Below the pieces are notes generated by a model, which was given only the letters and a program-made list of their open reading frames with translations, was not told the DNA's origin and made no database searches. From contig NZ_MDEE01000014.1 of NCBI RefSeq assembly GCF_002939865.1, positions 1 through 64,000 on the forward strand: a stretch of DNA of 64,000 nt, written 5' to 3'. This DNA comes from Xanthomonas dyei. GTDB lineage: Bacteria > Pseudomonadota > Gammaproteobacteria > Xanthomonadales > Xanthomonadaceae. Each line of letters opens with the position of its first letter. Within the stretch, counting starts at the first letter, position 1. The translations under genes were made by a program, and so were the position numbers. This document shows, piece by piece, positions 20,617 through 28,975 of this stretch.

Positions 20617-21927
20617 TCAGGAAGCTTTTAGCAAAAGCGCGTAGAAGAAACCGTCGCAGTGCTGCTCGCCGGGAAACCGCTGACGTCCCGGGCCCGCCGC
20701 ATGGCCGAAGTGCGCACCCAAGGGCTGCGCCTGCGCATCCGGCGTGCGTTGCAGGAAGGCCTCGACCTGCCCCTGATTCTCGCGCGCCAGCAGCGAGCAG
20801 GTGGTGTAGAGCAGCTGGCCGCCCGGACGCAACGTGCGCCAGTTCGCATCCAGCAGACGCGCCTGCAGGGCGCACAGCGCATCGATGTCGTCGGCGCGAC
20901 GGTGCAGCAGCACATCCGGCTGACGACGCACCACGCCGGTGGCCGAACATGGCGCATCCAGCAGTACTGCATCGAAGGGCTGACCGTCCCACCAGGCGGC
21001 CGGGTCGGCAGCATCGGCCGCATGCAACGCAACCTGCGCGTTCGGCACGGTGCGCTGCAACGTCTGTTGCACGCGCTCCAGCCGGCGCGCATCCACATCC
21101 AGCGCGGTGAGCTGCAACTGCGGGTAACGCTCCAGCAGATGCGCCGCCTTGCCACCGGGCGCAGCGCAGGCATCGAGTACCCGCGCCGCCGGTGTCAGCG
21201 TCAGCGCATCGGCCACTTGCTGCGCAGAGCCGTCCTGCACCGAGACATCGCCCTCGGCAAAGCCCGGCAACTGGCTCACCGGCACCGCACTGTGCAACCG
21301 CAGCGCATCAGGCAGCACCGTGTCGGTCTGTGCGGAGATGCCCACCTCTGCCAGCCGCGCCACATAGGCGGCTGGATCGGTGCGCCCGCGATGCACGCGC
21401 AGCCACATCGGCGCCATCTGCGCGCTTGCGACGAAGATCGCTTCGGCCCGCTCGCCCCAATCGGCACGCAGCTGCTTGCGCAACCACGACGGCCAACCGG
21501 CATCGTCCGAGACCGCCGGAAATCCTTCGCGCTGCGCACGCCGCAGGATCGCGTTGACCATGCCGGCCTGGCGCGGCCGGCCCAGCGCGCGACACGCCTC
21601 CACGGTGGCAGACAGCGCCGCGTGCGCTGGCAGTTGCAATACGTCGAGCTGGGCGAAGCCGGCCATCAACAATGCCTTGAGTTCGGCATCGCGCGGCGGC
21701 AGCGGCCGCTCCAGCCATTGCCGCAAGGCGACGTCGTAGGCCGGGCGGCGCCGCAGCACTGCAAAACAGATCGCCTCCACCAGCGCGCGATCGCGCGGAT
21801 CGGCAATGCCAGGCAGCGCAGCGGTCAGTTCGGCCTTCAGCGAACGGCCCTGGTCGAACACGGCCGTGAGCACTTTCGCTGCCGCCAGCCGTGAGGCGAC
21901 GCCGGCCGCCGCGGTGTCGGCGGCCAT
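20617..21927 (-). CDS. rsmB: 16S rRNA m5C967 methyltransferase RsmB
   Basis: 436 residues. The N-terminal 140 residues form a NusB-like RNA-binding domain ([20 protein letters not shown]). The SAM-dependent domain has [19 protein letters not shown], then [15 protein letters not shown] with one active-site Cys, and [19 protein letters not shown] with the other. The ATG shares one base with the fmt stop (TGATG), so the two are coupled, as in the common def-fmt-rsmB cluster. It methylates the small ribosomal subunit RNA. Confidence 0.96.
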   Translation of the reverse strand: MAADTAAAGVASRLAAAKVLTAVFDQGRSLKAELTAALPGIADPRDRALVEAICFAVLRRRPAYDVALRQWLERPLPPRDAELKALLMAGFAQLDVLQLPAHAALSATVEACRALGRPRQAGMVNAILRRAQREGFPAVSDDAGWPSWLRKQLRADWGERAEAIFVASAQMAPMWLRVHRGRTDPAAYVARLAEVGISAQTDTVLPDALRLHSAVPVSQLPGFAEGDVSVQDGSAQQVADALTLTPAARVLDACAAPGGKAAHLLERYPQLQLTALDVDARRLERVQQTLQRTVPNAQVALHAADAADPAAWWDGQPFDAVLLDAPCSATGVVRRQPDVLLHRRADDIDALCALQARLLDANWRTLRPGGQLLYTTCSLLARENQGQVEAFLQRTPDAQAQPLGAHFGHAAGPGRQRFPGEQHCDGFFYALLLKAS

Positions 21928-22850
21928 CAGCGTAGCGCCGGCAGGTCGCGACGCGCGTTGAGGTAATCGGCGGCGGTGATCGCCTTGCCGCCCTCACGCT
22001 GCAACACGCGCACCCGCAGCGCGCCCTGCCCGCAGGCGATGTCGATGCCCTGTTTGCTGGCGGCCAACAGGGTGCCCGGCGGCTGTTGATGGGCCAACTC
22101 GAGCGCAACCGCGCCATGCAGACGCACCCGCTCGCCGGCCAGCGTGGCTTCGGCCACCGGCCAGGGATTGAACGCACGCACGCGCCGCGCCAGTTCCTGC
22201 GCCGGCTGCGCCCAGTCCAGCCGCGCCTGCGCCTTATCCAGCTTGTGCGCGTAGGTCACACCCTCGTCCGGCTGCGCTTGCGCTACCGGACGAATGCCGG
22301 CACGCAGCAAGCCCAGGCCATCGGACAGCACCTGCGCACCCAGCGCGGCCAGGCGGTCGTGCAGCTGGCCGCCGGTTTCCTGCTCACCGATCTCGATGCG
22401 TTGCGACAACAGCACCGGACCGGTATCCAGACCGGCTTCCATCTGCATCAGGCACACGCCGGTTTCGGTATCGCCGGCCTCGATCGCACGCTGGATCGGC
22501 GCGGCGCCACGCCAGCGCGGCAGCAGCGAGGCATGCACATTCCAGCAGCCGTGGGTCGGCGCAGCCAGCACCGCCTTGGGCAGGATCAGCCCGTAGGCCA
22601 CCACCACCATGAGATCGGCATTGAGTCCGCGCAGCGTGGCCAGCGCCTCGGGCGAGCGCAGCGTCTGCGGCTGGTACACCGGAATGCCGCGCGCGATCGC
22701 CTCCAGCTTCACCGGCGACGGCGTCAACCCGCGGCCGCGACCGGCCGGCCGATCCGGCTGCGTGTAGACCGCCACCACTTCATGCCGTTGCGCGGCAACG
22801 CGTAACGAGGCGACAGCGAAGTCCGGCGTACCGGCGAAGACAATTCTCAT
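21927..22850 (-). CDS. fmt: Methionyl-tRNA formyltransferase
   Basis: 307 residues, the normal length. It starts [20 protein letters not shown], followed by the formyl-THF binding motif [20 protein letters not shown] with its active-site neighbourhood, and a C-terminal OB-like tRNA-binding domain ([20 protein letters not shown]). It formylates initiator Met-tRNA, and Def upstream removes the formyl group after translation. It is coupled to rsmB by a one-base overlap. Confidence 0.97.
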   Translation of the reverse strand: MRIVFAGTPDFAVASLRVAAQRHEVVAVYTQPDRPAGRGRGLTPSPVKLEAIARGIPVYQPQTLRSPEALATLRGLNADLMVVVAYGLILPKAVLAAPTHGCWNVHASLLPRWRGAAPIQRAIEAGDTETGVCLMQMEAGLDTGPVLLSQRIEIGEQETGGQLHDRLAALGAQVLSDGLGLLRAGIRPVAQAQPDEGVTYAHKLDKAQARLDWAQPAQELARRVRAFNPWPVAEATLAGERVRLHGAVALELAHQQPPGTLLAASKQGIDIACGQGALRVRVLQREGGKAITAADYLNARRDLPALR

Positions 22851-23158
22851 AGGGCTGGGATGTGGGAGTCGGAATTGGGGAGTGACAACGGCGGGTGCTG
22901 CGGCCGAACGGAATCGGCGGGCCGATGGGTGGGGATTGGAGAGGTGGGGTTAGGAATTGGCAACAGCGATTGGCTGGTGCTCTCAGTCCCTGGACAGAAA
23001 TGGCTTCAAACCAGATCTGTGCAGAGACACACGATCTCGCGCCCCATGCATGACGCCGTCAATCAGGCTTGTTGAACAAACGGACTGCACACCGGCATCA
23101 ACACAGGCACGGGGACCGCATTTGCCAATCCCCACTCCCGAACACCCAATCCCAGCCC
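22851..23158. other. fmt-def spacer with G-rich inverted motifs
   Basis: No gene is seen. The two ends are rough inverted copies: AGGGCTGGGAT...GGAGT...GGAATTGGGGAGT reads into the gap from the left, and AGGGCTGGGATTGGG...GGAGTGGGGATTGG from the right. A further copy-like GGATTGGAGAGGTGGGG is near 22933. It looks like a dispersed intergenic repeat of Xanthomonas rather than a regulator. Confidence 0.4.
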
Positions 23159-23671
23159 TCAAGCCACATGCTTGCGCATTTTGGCCAGCTTCTTGCGCAC
23201 CATTTCGCGCTTGAGCGGCGACAGGTAGTCCACGAACAGCTTGCCGTCCAGGTGGTCCATCTCGTGCTGGATGCACACTGCCAGCAGGCCCTCGGTGCTC
23301 AGCTCATGGGCCTGCCCCTGACGGTCGAGGTAGCGCACGGTAATCGCATCGGCGCGGCTGACATCGGCAAAGATACCCGGCACCGACAGGCAGCCTTCCT
23401 GATACACCTGCTCGCCCTGCCGGGTGGCAATTTCCGGGTTGATGAACACCTGCGGGGCGTTTTTTTCCTCGCTGACGTCGATCACCATGAAGCGCTTGTG
23501 CACATCCACCTGACTGGCAGCCAGGCCGATGCCGGGCGCCTCGTACATGGTCTGGAACATGTCATCCAGCAGCGTCTGGAACGCCGGACTGGTGACCTCG
23601 GCCGCATCGACCGGCACAGCCTTGGTGCGCAGCCGCGGATCGGGAAATTCGAGAATAGGGAGCAAAGCCAT
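23159..23671 (-). CDS. def: Peptide deformylase
   Basis: 170 residues from ATG 23671. All three Def motifs are present: GIGLAASQ (from residue 47), EGCLS with metal ligand Cys94, and QHEMDHLDG with ligands His136 and His140 and the catalytic Glu137. It removes the formyl group from nascent proteins. A longer frame to 23710 lacks a better start. It is upstream of fmt and rsmB on the same strand, separated by about 300 bases, and diverges from the LysM gene. Confidence 0.97.
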   Translation of the reverse strand: MALLPILEFPDPRLRTKAVPVDAAEVTSPAFQTLLDDMFQTMYEAPGIGLAASQVDVHKRFMVIDVSEEKNAPQVFINPEIATRQGEQVYQEGCLSVPGIFADVSRADAITVRYLDRQGQAHELSTEGLLAVCIQHEMDHLDGKLFVDYLSPLKREMVRKKLAKMRKHVA

Positions 23672-23802
23672 GGGGTTACCCGTCTGGGAACACCGGCGCG
23701 GCGCCGGCAAGACGGTCTCATTCTAGCGCAATGCTTGCGTGGCGCCCCGGTTTCTGGACTATAGTGCGCGGACCTGTTGGGGAATCAGGCAAGAAGGCAC
23801 TC

Positions 23803-24939
23803 ATGTTGAACCGACTTCGTACGGTCGTCGCTGCGGCGATGCTGACCGTCGCGACCTACGCTGCCGCGCAAGCGGTGGGCGAGCATCCAGACACCTATGT
23901 GGTCCGCAAGGGGGATACCCTTTGGGACATTGCTGGGCGTTTTCTGCAAAAACCGTGGCTGTGGCCGGAAATCTGGCAAGCCAATCCACAGATCCAGAAT
24001 CCGCACCTGATCTATCCGGGTGACGTGATCAGCCTGGCCTACCTGGACCGCGTGGGGAAAGGCACGATCCAGCCCGGCCCGCGCCAGGAAGCGCCGATCA
24101 ACGCGATTCCGCTGGCTGATGTCGAGCCGTTCCTGAAAAACCTGCGCGTGGTCGAAGACTTCGACCAGCTGCCCTATGTGGTCGGCCTGGAAGGCGGTCG
24201 CTCGCGCGCTACCACCGGGCAGATCGCCTATGTGGTCGGCCTGGAAGATGCGCAGCCGGGCCAACGCTTTGCGGTGGTGCGTCCGACCGTGAAGTTCAGC
24301 CTGCCCAAGCCCAACGAAGACCTGGATATGGCGGGCAACATCACCGCCGGCTCCGGCAACATCTGGAAGAACTTCATCGCGCCGAGCAAGCGCCGTGAGT
24401 TCCTCGGCTATGAGATGGCGCAGGTCAACGTCGGCACCATCACCCGCAGCGCGGCGGGCGGCAATTCCAAGGCGGCGACCTTGCTGTTGCAGGACAGCGG
24501 CCGCGAAGTGCGTGCCGGCGATCGCATCGTGGCAGTGGAAGCGCAGCCCTACGATCTACAGTTCATCCCGCATCCGCCGTCCGACCAGGCGCTGCAGACC
24601 GAGCTGCGCGTACTGGCCATTTCCGACGCCTTCATCGTTGGCGGTACCCGCGACGTGATCGCCATTTCCGGCGGCGCGCGCGAAGGTATCAACAACGGCA
24701 CGGTGTTCTCGATCTGGCGCAAGGGCCGCACCGTCAGCGACCGCGTGAAGCATTCGCGCTTCTCACGCACCGATGACGATTTCAGCGGCCCGTCCGGCTC
24801 TACCGTCGGTCTGCCCGATGAATATGCCTCGCATGCGATGGTGTTCCGCACCTTCGACAAGGTCAGCTACGCGCTTGTGATGGAAAGCGTCAAACCGACC
24901 GGCCTGGGCTACTTCGTCAAGCATCCTGACGCGCAGTAA
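23803..24939 (+). CDS. Exported LysM-domain protein
   Basis: 378 residues from ATG 23803 (MLNRLRTVVAAAMLTVATYA), with a signal peptide cleaved near AAAQA. One LysM peptidoglycan-binding domain runs from residue 32 (YVVRKGDTLWDIAGRFLQKP to IYPGDVISL). The rest, about 300 residues, is a beta-rich region typical of LysM proteins encoded just before dprA in gammaproteobacteria. It is probably periplasmic and involved in cell-wall binding, but its exact role is not known. A hairpin terminator follows it. Confidence 0.9.
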   Translation: MLNRLRTVVAAAMLTVATYAAAQAVGEHPDTYVVRKGDTLWDIAGRFLQKPWLWPEIWQANPQIQNPHLIYPGDVISLAYLDRVGKGTIQPGPRQEAPINAIPLADVEPFLKNLRVVEDFDQLPYVVGLEGGRSRATTGQIAYVVGLEDAQPGQRFAVVRPTVKFSLPKPNEDLDMAGNITAGSGNIWKNFIAPSKRREFLGYEMAQVNVGTITRSAAGGNSKAATLLLQDSGREVRAGDRIVAVEAQPYDLQFIPHPPSDQALQTELRVLAISDAFIVGGTRDVIAISGGAREGINNGTVFSIWRKGRTVSDRVKHSRFSRTDDDFSGPSGSTVGLPDEYASHAMVFRTFDKVSYALVMESVKPTGLGYFVKHPDAQ

Positions 24940-24962
24940 TCGGAAAGTCCGATGGTCTAACG

Positions 24963-24992
24963 CGACGGCGCCTGAGGGCGCCGTCGTCGTTT
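24963..24992 (+). terminator. Terminator after the LysM gene
   Basis: A 10-bp stem CGACGGCGCC/GGCGCCGTCG with a TGAG loop, followed by TCGTTTA. It lies between the LysM gene and dprA. Confidence 0.7.
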
Positions 24993-25010
24993 ACGGCCCA
25001 GGCTGTGCGC

Positions 25011-26147
25011 ATGGCTCTGACTTCTCCCGATCCGCGCGCATTGCTGATATTGCTGCTGGCTGGCGGCCGCAGCCCACCGCGTCGCGCACTGATGAGCGCC
25101 CACGCCAGCCCGTCCGACATCCTGACTGCAGGGCCCGGCGCCTGGCGCGCGGCCGGCTGCGACGACGTGCAATCGGAACGGCTGCAGTCGCCCGACCCGC
25201 AAGCGCTGGATACGGCGCTGCGCTGGTGCGAACAGCCCGGCCACCACCTGATCGGCTGGCAAGACCCGGACTACCCGGCGCTGCTACGCCACATCGTCAA
25301 CCCGCCACTGGCGCTGTTCGTGGACGGCGACCCCAACGCACTCTGGCATCCCGGCGTGGCCGTGGTCGGCAGCCGCTCCGCCACCGCCGGCGGACGCGAC
25401 CACACCCGCGCCTTCGCATCGCGCCTGGCATCTGCAGGGCTTGGCATCATCAGCGGGATGGCCGCCGGCGTGGATGCGATCGCACACGACGCCGCGCTCG
25501 CCCAGACTGACGGCATCACAGTGGCGGTGGTCGGCACCGGTGCCGACGTGGCTTACCCCGCGCATCACCAGGCATTGCGCGATCGCATTGCCGCACGCGG
25601 CGCGGTGGTCAGCGAATACCTGCCCGGCACCCGGCCGGTGGCCGCGCATTTCCCGGCGCGCAACCGGATCATTGCCGGGCTGGCGCTGGGCACCTTGGTG
25701 GTCGAAGCGGCGATGCGCTCGGGCGCGCTGATCACCGCGCGCCTGGCGGCCGAGGCAGGGCGCGAGGTGTTCGCCCTGCCCGGCTCGCTGCACAACCCGC
25801 TCGCGCGAGGCTGCCACCACCTGATCCGCCAGGGCGCAACGCTGGCGCAGGAACCGGCCCAGGTCATCGAGGGACTACAACTGCTGTCGGGCGAGTTGGC
25901 CACCGCCTTGCGCGAGCGCCTGGCCGCCCCCACTCAGGTGCCCAGGACGACGCGCACCACCACTTCCACGCGCCCGGACCCCGACTACCAGCGCTTGTGG
26001 CAGGCACTGGGCCACGACCCTACCCCTATGGATTCCCTGGTCGAACGCACCGGATTGACGGCCGCCGCGCTGTCCTCCATGCTGCTCATCATGGAACTGG
26101 AGGGAGACGTGGTCACCGAGCACGGTCGCTATACCCGCAATCCCTAG
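25011..26147 (+). CDS. dprA: DNA processing protein DprA
   Basis: 378 residues from ATG 25011 (a GTG two codons before is possible). It has the Rossmann core with [47 protein letters not shown] and [20 protein letters not shown], then a C-terminal winged-helix (DML1-like) domain at about 310-378. DprA binds incoming single-stranded DNA and loads RecA in natural transformation. It is next to smg, a common arrangement. Confidence 0.95.
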   Translation: MALTSPDPRALLILLLAGGRSPPRRALMSAHASPSDILTAGPGAWRAAGCDDVQSERLQSPDPQALDTALRWCEQPGHHLIGWQDPDYPALLRHIVNPPLALFVDGDPNALWHPGVAVVGSRSATAGGRDHTRAFASRLASAGLGIISGMAAGVDAIAHDAALAQTDGITVAVVGTGADVAYPAHHQALRDRIAARGAVVSEYLPGTRPVAAHFPARNRIIAGLALGTLVVEAAMRSGALITARLAAEAGREVFALPGSLHNPLARGCHHLIRQGATLAQEPAQVIEGLQLLSGELATALRERLAAPTQVPRTTRTTTSTRPDPDYQRLWQALGHDPTPMDSLVERTGLTAAALSSMLLIMELEGDVVTEHGRYTRNP

Positions 26148-26190
26148 TTTCTTCACCTCCACAGCGTCGCGCGACGCAGGCCGAGGGGCA

Positions 26191-26664
26191 ATGAAAGAGA
26201 GCATTCTCGATGTACTGCTGTACCTGTTTGAACATTATTTCAGCGAAGACGCGGACCTGGTCCGTGACCGTGACTCGCTTCAGAATGGCCTGATCCAGGC
26301 CGGCTTCAGTCCCGCAGAAATCAGCAAGGCGTTCGACTGGCTGGACGCGCTCTCCGAGCAGCGCCCAAGTGTGGCGCGTCCGCATGTCGATGGTCCCGTG
26401 CGTATCTATCACGGCCCGGAGCTGGACAAGCTCGATGTCGATTGCCGTGGATTTCTGCTGTTCCTCGAACAACACCGCATTCTCGATGCCGACCAGCGCG
26501 AGTTGGTGCTGGACCGCGCCATGGCGTTGGACCAGGACGAGCTGGATCTGGATGACCTCAAATGGGTGGTGCTGATGGTGTTGTTCAATCAGCCGGGCGC
26601 GGAAGCGGCCTATGCCTGGATGGAAACCCAGATGTTCCTGGACGAGCCTGAACCCGTACACTGA
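26191..26664 (+). CDS. smg: Smg family protein (DUF494)
   Basis: 157 residues ([20 protein letters not shown]), the usual length. The segment [18 protein letters not shown] and the acidic C-terminal half are typical of the Smg/DUF494 family, found beside dprA and topA in many gammaproteobacteria. Its molecular role is not established. It lies about 40 bases after dprA and is probably in the same transcript. Confidence 0.93.
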   Translation: MKESILDVLLYLFEHYFSEDADLVRDRDSLQNGLIQAGFSPAEISKAFDWLDALSEQRPSVARPHVDGPVRIYHGPELDKLDVDCRGFLLFLEQHRILDADQRELVLDRAMALDQDELDLDDLKWVVLMVLFNQPGAEAAYAWMETQMFLDEPEPVH

Positions 26665-26704
26665 GGGCTGAAGCCGCCACGGACGTGCGTGCGAGGGGAC
26701 GGGG

Positions 26705-27427
26705 ATGAGCAGTTGGTATTACGCCGAAGGCAACCGCCAGCGGCGTGGCCCGGTGACCGAGACGGTCCTGCTGGGCCTGTATCGCGATCGTCAGATTGCC
26801 CTGGATACGCTGGTCTGGCGCGAAGGCCTGGACCAGTGGGTGCCGCTGGCCGCCTGTGCCGACGCGCTCGGCCCGCCGGTTTCTACGGATCTGCACGCCG
26901 CCGCGGCCCCGCCGGCATTGCCTGAGGCTGCGGCGGGCGCCCCGCCGGTCAACCCTGCGTCACCGCACCTGCGCCAGCCTGCCAAGGGGCCAGCATGGCC
27001 AATGCTGTTGGTGCTGGGCGCGGTGGTTGGCATGTTTGTCATCGTGGCCGTACTCGGTATCCTCGCGGCGATCGCATTGCCGGCCTACAAGGACTATCAG
27101 ACCCGCGCCAAGGTCACCGCGGCAGTTGCTGCATTGGCGCCACTGAAGCCACAGATCGCCGACTTTCTCGCGCGCGAAGGCCGCTGCCCGGAGAATGGGG
27201 ACGCCGGCTTCCAGACGCCCGAGCACTACGCCACTGGCGTGCTGGCCAGCGTGCAGATCGGCCGCTTCGATACCAGCGCCTGCGGCGTCGAGGCCCTGCT
27301 GCATGCGCCGGGCTCGCCCAAGATCGACGGCAAGGCGCTGTGGCTGGATTTCGATGCGGATGCCGACACCTGGCAATGCAGCTCCGAGATCGACGACAAC
27401 CAACTTCCGCAGGATTGCCGCGGCTGA
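26705..27427 (+). CDS. GYF_2-domain protein fused to a pilin-like membrane domain
   Basis: 240 residues. Residues 1-55 are a GYF_2 (DUF4339) domain (SSWYYAEGNRQRRGPV, LVWREGLDQWVPL). After a Pro/Ala linker comes a hydrophobic helix at about 98-130. Its second half, LGILAAIALPAYKDYQTRAK, is nearly the same as the N-terminal helix of type IV pilins. A C-terminal domain with three cysteines (RCPENG, SACGVEA, WQCSSE, plus DCRG at the end) resembles a pilin globular head. There is no prepilin peptidase site, so the GYF_2 part should stay in the cytoplasm. It is followed by a second GYF_2 gene. Confidence 0.85.
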   Translation: MSSWYYAEGNRQRRGPVTETVLLGLYRDRQIALDTLVWREGLDQWVPLAACADALGPPVSTDLHAAAAPPALPEAAAGAPPVNPASPHLRQPAKGPAWPMLLVLGAVVGMFVIVAVLGILAAIALPAYKDYQTRAKVTAAVAALAPLKPQIADFLAREGRCPENGDAGFQTPEHYATGVLASVQIGRFDTSACGVEALLHAPGSPKIDGKALWLDFDADADTWQCSSEIDDNQLPQDCRG

Positions 27428-27467
27428 CCGGTCGCTGCACGCACAACGCATCACCCAAGGGGACATC

Positions 27468-28793
27468 ATGACGCAGTGGTATTACGCCGACGCACAGCGG
27501 CAACGCCAGGGGCCGGTCGACACGGACACGCTTGCCGCGCGCCTGTCGCAGGGCATCATCGATCACACCAGTCTGGTCTGGCGCGAAGGTCTGCCGCAGT
27601 GGGTGACCCTGAGCGAGGTTGCGTCCGAACTGGGCCTGGACACGCGGGCGCCAGCATCCCCGCCCACCGCCGCCGATGCGCCGATGCCCGAACAGGGCGA
27701 GGCTGCGCCGGCCGTCGCAACGCCTGCTGACACCGCGCTCCGGGATGCGACACCGGTTTCGGGAGCCCCGGCGTCGGACCTTCCGTCGCAGGCCTGGTCG
27801 AGACAGGCAGAGCCTGCCGCGGCGGATGCGGATGCGCTGTCCGGACCCGGGTCATCTACGACTCACTCCAGTGCGTCGCAGGAGGCCGTGTCCTGGACGG
27901 GCGCGCCTGGGGACGCCGCAGACCATCCGCCGCACACGGCTGAGCACGCGCCAGCCGGTCAATTGACCACCTCTGCGCCGGTCGCGTCCGAGGGCAACGA
28001 GTCGTGGCCCGGCACGCCTGGCGCTGTGGATCCCGCCGTGCATGCGCCAACCCCAGCGGCGACCGCGGCGACCACCTCACCGCCGCCAGCCCCGGCCGCC
28101 ACGCCGTTGCCAAGTGCCTGGGATACCCCGGTAGCGGCATTGCCCGCTGCTGCAGTCGTCACCCATGACGCGCCAGTGGTCTACGCGGGCCTATGGCGGC
28201 GTGTGGCGGCCAGCATCCTGGATAGCCTGATCACCACCTTCGCGGTCTATCTGATCGTGATTCCGCTGGTGTTCGTCGTGGCGCTCGGCACCAGCATGGG
28301 CGATTCCGCATCGTCGATGGAGGACGGCAGCACGCTGGGCATCGCCATCGTGGTGATGTCCTACGGCATCGGCCTGGCCATCCCGACGCTGTATTTCGCC
28401 TGGATGCAGTCCAGCCGGCTTCAGGCCAGCCTGGGCAAGCTCGCCTGCGGCATCAAGGTGGTGCGGGCAGACAGCAACGGAGCGCGGGTCGGGTTCTGGC
28501 GCAATGTGTTGCGCTATCTGGCCTACATGCTGATCAGCGTCCTCACCCTGGGGATCGGGGCCGTGGTGGCGGCCTTTATGGCCGGGATGTCGCAACGCAA
28601 GCAGACTCCGCACGACAAGATCTGCGACACGCTGGTTGTGGACCGCTGGGCCTTCACCGACCGCCCGGAGCTGCAGTCGCGCGGTCTGGACACGGTGTCG
28701 ATCGTGGTGCTGGCCATTTACGGGGTGATGCTGGTGTTGTCGATCGTGGTCGTGGTGATCATGCTGGCGACGATCGGAATGAGCCAGAGCTAA
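27468..28793 (+). CDS. GYF_2 and RDD domain membrane protein
   Basis: 441 residues from ATG 27468, preceded by AAGGGGAC. Residues 1-55 are a GYF_2 domain very like that of the upstream gene (TQWYYADAQRQRQGPV, LVWREGLPQWVTL). A long Ala/Pro/Thr-rich linker covers about 65-235. The C-terminal part is an RDD domain with GLWRRVAASILDSLITTFAV and later LGKLACGIKVVRADSNGARV, and four to five membrane helices. RDD proteins may act in transport, but no substrate is known. The two GYF_2 genes are 40 bases apart and probably arose by duplication of the N-terminal domain. Confidence 0.85.
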   Translation: MTQWYYADAQRQRQGPVDTDTLAARLSQGIIDHTSLVWREGLPQWVTLSEVASELGLDTRAPASPPTAADAPMPEQGEAAPAVATPADTALRDATPVSGAPASDLPSQAWSRQAEPAAADADALSGPGSSTTHSSASQEAVSWTGAPGDAADHPPHTAEHAPAGQLTTSAPVASEGNESWPGTPGAVDPAVHAPTPAATAATTSPPPAPAATPLPSAWDTPVAALPAAAVVTHDAPVVYAGLWRRVAASILDSLITTFAVYLIVIPLVFVVALGTSMGDSASSMEDGSTLGIAIVVMSYGIGLAIPTLYFAWMQSSRLQASLGKLACGIKVVRADSNGARVGFWRNVLRYLAYMLISVLTLGIGAVVAAFMAGMSQRKQTPHDKICDTLVVDRWAFTDRPELQSRGLDTVSIVVLAIYGVMLVLSIVVVVIMLATIGMSQS

Positions 28794-28817
28794 CAGTTCG
28801 CCGCGCCCGCCGCTTGA

Positions 28818-28845
28818 CACGGCGGCGTCCGCCGTGATCTTTCTA
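28818..28845 (+). terminator. Terminator after the RDD gene
   Basis: An 8-bp stem CACGGCGG/CCGCCGTG with loop CGT, followed by ATCTTTCTA. Confidence 0.65.
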
Positions 28846-28858
28846 ATAAGACAGACTG

Positions 28859-28884
28859 AACGCCCGGGAGCATTCCCGGGCGTT
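28859..28884. terminator. Strong hairpin before topA
   Basis: An 11-bp perfect stem AACGCCCGGGA/TCCCGGGCGTT with a 4-base loop. It lacks a T tract on the plus strand, so it could be a back-up terminator or a leader structure for topA. Confidence 0.45.
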
Positions 28885-28975
28885 AACGTGTGGGAAACGG
28901 CCGATCTGCTTCCCTCGACCGGCCAATTAGGCCACGCTACCTGCCCCCCGGGCTCCGCCCCAAGAATTTACCACC

